Below, piece by piece: positions 44,090-55,300 of a stretch of DNA of 64,000 nucleotides. Made by a program: the position numbers and the translations under genes. The stretch lies in the NCBI GenBank assembly GCA_037039925.1, contig JAXRKP010000840.1, forward strand, positions 58,501 to 122,500, given 5' to 3'. Under the pieces are notes generated by a model. It was not told the origin of the DNA. It saw nothing but the letters and a program-made list of their open reading frames with translations, and made no database searches. Position 1 is the stretch's first letter. Every line of letters starts with the position of its first letter. This stretch comes from Doris montereyensis. Its lineage: Eukaryota > Mollusca > Gastropoda > Nudibranchia > Dorididae.

Positions 44090-44119
44090 TCCCCCTCTCT
44101 CCCCCTCTCTCCTCTCTCT

Positions 44120-44167
<48 letters not shown>

Positions 44168-44195
44168 CTCTTTCTCTCTCTTTCCTCTCTATATA

Positions 44196-44277
<82 letters not shown>

Positions 44278-44305
44278 ACTCTCTCTCTCTCTCTCTCCAT
44301 TACGC
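44090..44305. repeat. (TC)n tract
   Basis: Two CT runs separated by ttttctctttctctctcttt and a short TA run. Confidence 0.95.
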
Positions 44306-45599
44306 TTCTCTTTTCTCTGTTTTTTGTTTGTTTGGTTGTTTTTTGTTCTTGTTTTGTTTTCCCCCTCTTCTTATTGGGATATATAGTTGAATACGGCTCT
44401 GTACTGAAACAACGCTTTCTGTGCACTGTCTCTAGGTAGTTTAGAGTACCGGTATCAAGTGTCTTCTACATATTGTAGGTTCCGGAAGCCGGGCTGGCAC
44501 CTTACCTCAGGAAAGTTTAGAGTGCTCGTGCTTTCAAAATGGCACACATGTTGTGTTTTCATATATTGCCACAAAATTGTATTTGGTTCCAATATATCCC
44601 ATAATTTTTTTGTTTTGTTTTTGTTTGTTTTTTTTGTTTTTTTGCAATACAAATTAGACATCTAAAAGATAATCATACGTAATCTGAATATTTCTTATTA
44701 AGCTTTCCTCACCTCTTCCCCCCCTCCCCCCCCCCAACACATGCTGCATAATTTAATTAATGCAATGACTGTTTGCTAACGCTATCACTACTATCATTTT
44801 ACTATTTACACCACCTTTACTTTACTAGTATTACTATCGTCCTCTATCACCACAACCACTGCCTTAATATTTGTTATTCTTTTTTTTTTAAAATTTTTTT
44901 TTATTAATATAAGAGATGATTATAATGATATTTATACTTGTAGAAACTTTGACTATTAAATGAACTTAGGATAGGGATGAAATATAGTAATGGTCATTTT
45001 AGGGTTGCCTCTGTTGTGCTTCCATTCACCATAACTTTTCTTGTTTTCTTTTTTCTCTCCTTGTTTTATTGAATTCATTACTTCAAAACAAAACACCACT
45101 ACAAACATGAAAACAAAAAAAACAAGAAAACATTAAAAGAATATAAAGATAAAATAAAATAAAGCAAAATACCGGGGACAAAACATCCGAATAACAACCA
45201 TCCCCCCATCCCTCAACCTGTCTTTAAACGAAAAAGAAAAACAGAAAGAAAAATGTCAGTTGTAATTACATGTGAATATTTCCTTCGTCATTCGTGTATA
45301 TTGGAAATATCTATCGGGGTGATTATCTTTTAAACGAAGAAAGAGGTGGTGATATTCTCAAAAGTTTGCCTCTCTCTATTGGTGGCATGGATTCCATGTC
45401 TTCTCTGTTTTAGTCTAGGAAGCACGCTATTAAGTAACAAAAACTCTTCATCAGACGACTAATCCATTTTCGACTGACTGACAACATACTGTGCTGACAA
45501 GAATAGAATAGATCGGAAATAAGTGTCCTTTGTGTGCACACAAGAGAAGTTAGTTCCTTACCATAAGTAACATATTTTAAGGATACTTATTTTCGGGAT

Positions 45600-45990
45600 C
45601 CTTTATGTTTTCTCCTTTTGGGAGGAGATAGATTTTGAAAATTGAGTCAAAATCCAAGATGGCAGCCGTTTCTATGGCAACCAAAGACGCTACAAACTTT
45701 TCAATGATATAGGATGACTGTATTTCGACAGTTACTCATGTACATACTAAAAGCAAAACCTAAACTCAAAAGCAAAAAAATCACTTCAGGTGTTAAAGTG
45801 TGATGTATTGTACTGGGACTAACAGTTGACTTGAAAGATTCTGACTTTCGTTTCTTTATATCTGACCATATTTTAAAATGAAAAACTCAATAGAGACTTA
45901 ATTTGCTAAATATACGGTATAGATGCTGTATGATAACAGATTTACCTTTCGTGACATGTATTGCAATCCCTAAAGGTTGAATAATCCCCG
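45600..45990 (+). repeat. Family G dispersed repeat, uninterrupted
   Basis: gattctgactttcgtttctt, aaaactcaatagagactt, gatgctgtatgataacagat and caatccctaaaggttgaata are contiguous. The left part (ccaagatggcagccgtttct, atggcaacc) is shared with 62140-62180. Confidence 0.7.
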
Positions 45991-46299
45991 CACACCTTAT
46001 GAAGAACAAGAAGGAAGTATTCTGACATGTTATCTTATTGGAGCATTGTGTGGTGTAATCTTCTTTTGAAATGATAGTGTCAGAACGTACCTGTGATAAA
46101 GCCAGGCATTGTGTGTGTTTAGAGATTTAATAATGCTCTTCGTTGTCGTCAAATAAATTTTATCTTTTTCCTGCATTACATTAATCAGGAAGAGATAAGA
46201 TTTTCATTTATGGTCATTCATGTTTGTTAAATTAATGAAAAATTCTGCTATGAAGAGAAATAGAATGATGTTTTATGTTTTTATATATATATATGAAAG

Positions 46300-46488
46300 A
46301 CAGAATGCTAGTCTGCAATGCAGATTTTTACTCCCTAGCTAATGCTTGTACCCATTAGCACCTGGGTAGATTGGGGAAAATGCGTGTTAAGTGTCTTTCT
46401 CAAGGGACACACCGATGGACCTGGTTTGCTAGGATATGATCTCGTGATCCGCAGGTCAGCAACCTAACCGCTCGGCCACCGATGCCAC
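46300..46488 (-). mobile_element. SINE family E copy, 3' truncated
   Basis: Minus orientation, head preserved (cctaaccgctcggccaccga), middle gcgtgttaagtgtctttctc. It breaks off after the ctagtctgcaatgcagattt part. It lies 200 bases before Rabep1 exon a. Confidence 0.8.
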
Positions 46489-46696
46489 ACATCAGAATTA
46501 GGGAAACATTTTAAATATATTATCAGAATGATGTGTCATGTTTTGTCTGGCAACCCATGTGTTTTTTCTTTGTTTATCAATCCACATTTGATGTAGATAA
46601 TGCATCTCATACACATCTCATCTTAAAGCAATCTTTTTTTAATCTGTTGTTTGCCTTGTTTTTTAATATTATATACATGATGCCTTCTCTTGTCAG

Positions 46697-46807
46697 ATCC
46701 TGACTGTGTGGATCAGATAGGAAAATTGAGAAAGGAGAAACATGAGTTGGAAAAGGACTTCGGCATCAAAAGAGCAAAGTTCAAAGAGCTTTTTATTCAA
46801 AAGGAGG
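46697..46807 (+). CDS. Rabep1: Rabep1 exon a: start of N-terminal coiled coil
   Basis: It encodes (D)PDCVDQIGKLRKEKHELEKD and then GIKRAKFKELFIQKE. The KRAKFKEL core is nearly invariant in rabaptins. The acceptor is cttgtcag; the donor is GTAAGC at 46808. It starts with two bases of a split Asp codon and ends with one base of the next split Asp codon, so its phase fits exon b exactly. In vertebrates only about twenty residues precede this region, so a single short upstream exon is missing. Confidence 0.92.
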
Positions 46808-49291
46808 GTAAGCTCACTGGGAGACCAAATGTTTTGTCACGCACTTTATTTGTAATGAACTCTCAGCCTGTCAACTCACTGGCTTCCGGTCTGCTTTTAG
46901 CCGATGGCTTAAAATACCACAAGTGTCAGCCCAGACACTTTCATCTTGCTGTTTCCTCTTCTTAATGCAGTCTGAGATCACTGCATAATATATAATTGGT
47001 GAACGGGGAAATTTCAATAAAACAAAACAAAAAACCTTCCACTCTTTAGGTTACATAGCAGTACCATGCTGCCAACCAGTGTATAAAAATGTAGACCGTT
47101 TTTTTTTGCTTTAAGTACATAAGTCTGTGACTTTCCTTCAAAAGTACGTCAATGAAGGTAACTATTTAAAAAAAAAAACAAAAAACATATTGACGGTAGA
47201 GGTTTAGAACCATTTTCTCCGGGATGGTCCTGGCTTTCCAGTTTGGACAGAAAAAACTGAATACTAAATTAATAAAAAACAAAATCCTGTGACCAGAATA
47301 TATTATACTTAATTCTAAGTAGTGCCAAATTTATTTTGTTCTGTGCCAAATCATATTTACTTTATATGCAGATTATCCTAAGTTTGGCTTTTAAAGTGCC
47401 AAAGTGAAATTGCGTAGCTGGTGTATTACTCTCAGGATCGATTGTGAAGTTTAGACCTATTTTAACATTATTAGATTCTGTATTTAAATATTATGGTGTG
47501 CATGTGCTGGAAGTTTCTTATTTCTACAGAGAGACTTAATAATTTTAGTTTTTTTTTTTTTGTGATTTATTTTAGTACGAGTATCTGGATAATACATAGA
47601 TCTAACAGACTGTAAACTGTACATGTATCTGGTTAGCTCTAGTGTAGAGCTCTAGAGCTATTATAGATCCTGGATTTTTAAAGCCTTGCTTTAATTATAG
47701 TCATTGGGAAGTGTTATTCAAGTTCGAGTGTATATAAGAAAGGAATGAGCAGCAAAATGTGAAAATTGGAATTAGTTTGAGACAAATTAATCCGGTAATG
47801 AATGTAATGAGCATCAATGTTGAGGTTCAGTCAGGTGTAAAAAAAAAGAAGAAATAAATTCTTTTCAAGGCCATTACTACCCATTGATCCGGAGGTTGGC
47901 AGATCTGTTGAGAGATTTGGGTGATAGTCCTGAGATGCATTCTGAGTTTGCAAAACAGCTGTCGCACTTCATCAGAAAGGCCAGCGAACTACAGACTTTT
48001 TTGTCATTTCCTATAATTTACCTCATCAATGTTTTCTGGAATATTGCGGGCCGTCGTACCAGTTAAAATTAGTACAATTGATCAATTCTGATATTTTTTT
48101 CATAGTGAAGTATTTTGCAAGTTGATAAAATCATCCTTTTATCTGATTGTCAAAAATAGGGTTTGGAATTACCTACATTTGATATCTTCCTGATAAAGTG
48201 AAAGTTACCAATAAGATGACAACTTACTTACTAAAAAACAAAATAATACTGTTATTATTTTCATCCCGCTAATTAATTGTAGATGAATTAAAGAAAGAGA
48301 GAGATCGTTGTGCTGAAAGTGACGACAGAGCGAAGGCCATGGAAAACGAGCTAACAAGCATGAAGGACGACATGGACAAGATGAGATGGGAGCTGGAGGG
48401 CGTCAAGACGGCCGCAGCAGTTTCCGAGGGCAACAAGCAGGAGGAGATACACACCCTTATGCACAACTATCAACAGGAAGTGGCCAGCCTGCAGCAGTTG
48501 CTTCAAGGTAATTTCTCCTCCTTGAAACTTTCCCTAGCTAGCCACTACTTTCTCCTCTGCCTCATCTCTGCCGGGTAACACGGTGGCCCAGAATGTCATA
48601 GTTTTATGCCCTGGTGGGTTGAAACATTTTCTTGAGTTTTCGGGTAAAACCTACTCCCCTGGTCCAGGTAGGTGGGTGGACACCTAGTCCCATCGGAGAT
48701 GAACAAGAAAAAGGAGGCTCCATGTGCAGATCACAGTTCACTTTGTGCACTTTAAAGATCCTTTCGTTGTTAACATGGCGATCTGGGCAAAATTGAAACA
48801 GTCCTTCCAAAGACCAATTTTTATATATGTGTTGTGTTGTAGCAGACATGTCATTTAGTTTTCTTTTATTCTCTCCCCTGCATTTCCTGCAATTTCAGAT
48901 GCCACGGAAACAGCATCAGACAACACAGCGGCCAGGTACGAATCGGAGAGAAACAAGTTGGTGTCGCTGAATGAAAATTACGAGGAGGAGATTCAGGAAT
49001 TGAGGACCAAGTTGAGTCAGGAAAGGTACGATAAAGCTTGACGAAAACGGTGACTGTTGCTCTCTTTTGAAAAGATGCATTACGTTTAAAAAAGAAAAAA
49101 AGAGAACATTTAAGACAAGACTTATTGGAATGCTTATATGTTCTTTATACGAAATTTCCATTTTCGCAGGTGAACAAGCATTTGTTGGTTATATTTTTAA
49201 ACAAATTATAATTGAGGTATACTTGTGATCGTATCTGCTATTTAGACGTCAGCATTATTATGATTAGTACTAATAGTTTTATTCTTAGCAG

Positions 49292-49327
<36 letters not shown>

Positions 49328-52300
49328 GTTGTTCTTATTATTACTGCTGTTTCCGCCTAAGAGGCTGGCCCTCGAGAGACAGCAAAAAGCAGCCTCTTAG
49401 CCGGACAGTCTCTTAGGCAAAGATATGGGCTATTATCTAGGTACTCATTATGTAATGTTAATCGATCGGACCTGTAGGCCTAGAGCTCAGACTTGAGAGA
49501 GAAGGGAGGAGGACGTATAAGTAAAGTGGAAACAAAATGAAACGGTGCACAATTCTTTAAAACTTTATTTGTCTTTTCTTTTCCCTCTGATCATAAAACT
49601 AGGTAGTCGTAGCGTCAAACAATAAGGCCTAATACAGTTTCAATCCAGACAGTCATCATTCCTTTAGCTTTGAAAATGTGATTCTAGTTCGATCGGTTAT
49701 GGCGGTGCCTTTGATCTTGATCAAGATGTTTCAATGGATAAATAAAGTATTATCTTGTCTTATCATATTTTTATATGTCAAGCTCAACTCACACATAGAC
49801 TTTTGTTATGATATTTATTTATGTATTATTCTTCAAATGTAAATTTCCAGGATGGCTTTCTCTCAACCGTTGCCAAGTCAATCAAGAGAGTGGGCAACAT
49901 GGGCAGCTCTTCAAGCCTTAATGTAGAACATGAAAATTTAGAGGAAAGCATGAAAAAGGTATGTCACATGTGCCTGCCGTTTAACGGGCTGTGAGAAGAA
50001 TATAGAAAGAGTTTCAGTGGTGTTGAAGACGTGGGCGGTTGGCGAGCACTACTGTTAGGTGTTACTTGCTTCCTTTCCCTCTTTCACTTGTCTTTCATCT
50101 CACTGTTTCCTCTTGATTCATTCTGAGATTGTCGAATATGGTCGATGTGGTTAATTTCAATTTATTAATCAGAGTTGACTTTACCTTACCTTAACTCGCT
50201 CTGTGCCAGGAGGCACGTAAGGACTGAATATGATCCCTCCAATTTTCTCTAACCTGGGCTGCTCTTCTGGCTCTTTCCCAGGAAGGCCATCCCTCTCCAT
50301 TCTTCTCCTTCTCCACCATTCTGCGCCATGTTGTTTTTGGGCGTCCTCTATCTCTCTTTTCCAGAAAGGCCATCCCTCTCCATTCCTCTCCTTCTCTACC
50401 ATTCTGCGCCATATTGTTTTTGGGCGTCCTCTATCTCTTTCCCAGGAAGGCCATCCCTCTCCATTCCTCTCCTTTCTCCACCATTCTGCGCCATGTTGTT
50501 TTTGGGCGTCCTCTATCTCTCTTTCCCAGAAAGGCCATCCCTCTCCATTCCTCTCCTTCTCCACCATTCTGCGCCATATTGTTTTTGGGTCCTCTATCTC
50601 TCTTCCCCAGGAAAGCCATCCCTCTCCATTCCTCTCCTTTTCTACCATTCTGCGCCATGTTGTTTTTGGGCATCCTCTATCTCTCTTTCCCAGGAAGGCA
50701 ATCCCTCTCCATTCCTCTCCTTCTCCACCATTTTGCGCCATGCTGTTTTTGGGTGTTCTCTATCTCTCTTTTCCAGGAAGGCCATCCCTCTGCATTCCTC
50801 TCCTTCTTCACCATTCTGTGCCATGTTGTTTTTGGGTGTCCCCTAACTCTCTTTCCCAGAAAGGCCATTCCTCTCCATTCCTCTCCATTCCTCTCCATTC
50901 CTCTCCTTCTCCACCATTCAGCGCCATGTTGTTTTTGGGAATAAGACTGATTAAGAAAAGGAAAGCTTCACTTGAGGCCAAGGAAACAGAAGAAATATGT
51001 GATGCTCTAGGTTTAACTCCAGTGGGAGGTTGGAGGCTGCTGCTGCTGCTGCTGCTGCTGGTAAATCTTACTTCTTTTTTTTCCATTCGTTTAGATATCT
51101 TTCATCGTGCAGAGCGCTGTATTTCATTTTCATACGTCAATGTTGGACTCGGTACTCCAAAGGCAAGTTGTCAGCCTCTCAACTCAAAGGTCATGAGTTC
51201 AAGCCCTGCCAACGGTTGAACAATTTTTTTGAGTAAAATCTACCCACCCCCAGGCAGGTGGATCGACACCTAGTTCCATCAGAGACGGACGAGGAAAAAG
51301 AGATCCTGTGTGCACATCACAGCACTCTGTGCACGTTAAAGATTCCTCAGCTGTTTATAAGGCAGTCTGGGCAAAATTTAAAATCTTACCAAAACCCTCC
51401 AAGATCATCTTAGTTGTGGATGTGGGTAAAATCAAAATGAATGTATATTTTTTTCCCATCTTATTTAAGGCCCAGGAAGATGCTCAGATCTTGAAGTCTG
51501 TCGTTGTCCCTTTGGAAAATGAAATAAAGGCATTGAAAGCCAAACTGGAGGAAACAGAGTTAAGGTTGGCAGAGACTGAAGAGAAACAGCGACTCACCCA
51601 AGAGGTAGGTGAAACAGTACGATGATCAGGCATATGAGAGTTATGTGCTGTAAACCAAACGTCTGCTCAAATAAACATGTGCATTCACACCCACACAAAT
51701 ACACACGTACTTAGTTTATAGATATCACAAGACTTTTTTTGCTGTAAACAACAAGAAAATGAAACAAAAAAAAGTATGGAAAGTTATTTGAGGAAGAGTG
51801 AAAAAGTGAATAATGTGTGTGTTTTTCGTTGTAGTTTCTGTATGGATAATGGAATAAACTGCATCACATAATACAACCATTGATGGAAACTGTTGTAGAA
51901 AAGATACACATTCTGTTATATTCATTATTCCTGATGGTTACATGGCTACTTAAAGAAATCTTTAGTTCATTTTCTTGAATCAAGTAAATTCAACTCACAG
52001 TCGTAAAATCAAATGTAAGCTTGGACTTCCTGTGTAATTTTATTTTCAGTTTATAGAATTTGATTTGAAAGTAAAATGTAAAAATGATTTCATCATAATA
52101 TTTAGATTATATGGACATTAAACACAGTATGTCATATATAAACTGCTTTTTAGTCATAATTCCAAGCCATTCACACATCAAGAACAATGCTTCATGCAAC
52201 TGGCTTTGTTTCCGTGTTGGAGAAGAAGATTTGAATGTATCAACCGTATTTTTTTTCCTCTTCAATGCCTTTTTTTTTTTTTTAATCCCACGATTTCAAT

Positions 52301-55300
52301 TCCTCTTCAGTTTCTGTTCGGAATCTTTATTTTTCTAGGCAGACAATGACGCCGTTGGGTTTTTGAAAATTTTAAAATTGTTATTTCATGTATAGGGCTG
52401 TGATGAATTTTGAGTGATAATATTTAATTCACGGTGTCAACTTAGTAATGAGACAGAAGGGAAAGAGGGGAAAGCATTTTCAGAATTTGCTTGTAGTCAT
52501 AAGTTGGGTGTGGTGTGGCATGGCGTCAGTGGCCAAGTGGTTAAGGCTGTCAGACAGGGGATCATGAGGTCCTGGGTTCGAATTCAGGCAAAGCCAGGCT
52601 TGGCGTTGTGTTCCTTTGGAAAGACACTTAACACGCATTTCCCCCATGTGCAAAATGGGTACAAGCACTATCTTGGGAGTAAAAACCTACGTCAGACTAG
52701 CTACCTGTCCACGAGGTGATTATTATCGCTTCTTCCGCTTTGCGCCATAGAAACCGGGATAAGCTCCGGCTCTATGGGCCATAATGGCCTTGAAGGAACT
52801 TTACTTACTTTTATAAGTTTGGTGTCCATGGATTGGACGACGCGTCTGTAATGAAGAGAACTATCATATCGTTGCTCTACGACTCAATGAGAAATTACTG
52901 ACATCTCAGATGGTCAGTCTAATTCATAAATTGGTCTTGGGTCAGACTATTGGTTTTTAAATGCTATCAATAAAAGGGCATAATTTTTCTGTTTAAAAAT
53001 GAATCTTTGTGTTATTTTTTACAATAACATGAAGTATGCAATCAGTAATTGCTGTAATTTGGAGTTACTTCATAATGAAGTTTTTTTTAAGGAATTTTAT
53101 TTGTATGTTTATTTTTAAAATAAAATCTTCAAATATATAATAAAAAAAACCCAGACAGTGCACATTAGATAGAGGCTACTGTCCATGATCAACCAACATC
53201 AAAGGTTTATACCAAAACGAAGGCTTTTATTCTTTAGTATTTATTCTTTTTTTCTTTATGGCGACCCTTTTGTTTGTCAAATTGGTTGATAGAAAGGGTT
53301 TACAAGTTTTGCTTCCTTTTCACGTTTTCATTTTCAGTCTTACTTTGAAACCCACTCATATTATTTTATTCCTACACTTTCTTACATGATTTCTTTTTGT
53401 TTTGTTTTGCATGCCAATTTCTTATTTTGAATTACACCTCCTAAATGAGAGAAAGAAAAAAAAGAGAGTATTTATAAACAGTGTGATAATAAGAGTTGAA
53501 GAATAAAACAACTCAACACCCCAATGGAACCTTAGTTGTCCCACCCAGATCACTTAGTCACATTTGCTGCGTTCTGTATAATGTAACGTCACGCAAACTC
53601 TTCTTGTATTCTATGCGTCTAATTCTCCAGTAAATGCAAGATTTTTTCCTTCACATTTCGTTATCGATTAGATTCAAGATTTGTCATTTAAACCAATGTT
53701 CATTAGATGTAGTTTGATTCACTTCGCTTGAGTTGAGTTTGTTTAGTTGAATTGACATCACCAGACTCATGCTTTAGCCCCCATTTATATCATAGAGAAC
53801 TGATCATCAATTAATTAGCATTTTTGAACAAAATTCTTTCGGGTCCGGCTGGAGGTTGGTTGGTATTTTTGCCTTCTTTTTTCTTTTTCACTTCTTAATT
53901 GTCAGTTGTTTTTTTTTTTTCAGTTCAATTTTCCGCATTGGTAGGTTGAGAGAAATGAAAGTTGAGATTCTAGATAGACAGTGTGTAAACAGTGTGGGAA
54001 CAGTGGATATTAGAGAAGTACAAACTGCATTATTTTAATCTCTGAGTCATCAATTTCAGATGAGCGCGTGAAATGGACCCCCCAAAAGCAGCATCTTAGA
54101 TATACATTTGACACAGTTGAATGTAAAATGTGACTAAATATTCTAAAAACAACCATAACAAAACAAGCAAAAGTGCCTTAAAAATCGGGGTGTTTCTGTG
54201 AACGTTGAGAGTGGCTTCCTCTTATCAGGCGGTGGTATTATTTATGTCATGCTTTTTGTTTAGGAGGTGCGCCCATGGTCACAGAGTGGCCAAACATCCG
54301 ACAGGAAATCTCCTTCTTTGCCGGACCTAGAAAGCACTACTGATGCATCGGAAAAGGTGAGGATAATGAAGAAGTCACACTCCAGATGTGAGGAAACGTT
54401 GTCTCTTTTTTTTGTGTGTGTGTGTGGCCGCATGGTAACTTTATACAGCTAATGATTTAATTGCTGTTAAAACATCCCTATGCGACATGTGTTGTTGCTT
54501 ATGGTTGTAATTCCCTGAGACCTGTGGGCGGTTGGCAGGCGCTGCTCACCGCTTCTTCTTTCTTTCTTTCCGCTCTTTCGCTTGTCGTGTATCTTTATTC
54601 ACCTTGAGATCAGCGGATATGGTAGATAGGATAACTTTCAATTTCAGTGAAACAAACCAATCCTTGCGACTTCATTTCTGCAAATGTCAGCTGTCTTATG
54701 ACTGATTCCTTGTTATGTTGATTGAACAAAGCAGTGCACAATCTGAGGCGGACTCAGAAGTCCAGAGGCAAGGTGTTGGGCTCTTACCGAAAAGGTAGTT
54801 GGTTTGAGCCCCGCCAACGGTTGTAATTTTTTTGGAGTTTTTTTATAGTAAAATCTACCCCCTGGTCCAGGTAGATGGATGGACACCTAATCCCAACGGA
54901 GACGGACGATAAAAAGGAGGTCCCGTGTGCAGATCACAACACTCTGTGCATGTTAAAAATCTCTTGACTGTTTACAGGGCAGTCTGGGCAAAATTCAAAT
55001 TTACAAATAAGAAGATTAGTTTCTTGTGTATGTGTGTGTGTGTGTGATTTTGACGACATTGTTTTGTGTCATCTCTTTGAGAGTTCACACCATTTGTGCC
55101 TCATAAAAAAGGGTCCAAAACCCAGAGATCACCGTAGTTGTGGATGTGGGTAAAATCATGTAAAAAAATAAAAAGCACAATCTGAGAGAGAAAACTAGGC
55201 TCTAATGAGTGTGTTTGCATTGCTCTGAATGAACATGAAATCTGGGCCTAACAGGAGTGAAGAAATACAAAAGAGACATCATAGGTGCAAAGATACAAGT

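Noticed and set aside
50230..51219. 329-codon plus-strand open frame, the longest in the window
   Set aside because: It is the antisense of the LINE-derived 82 bp tandem repeat; the meaningful protein similarity is on the minus strand.
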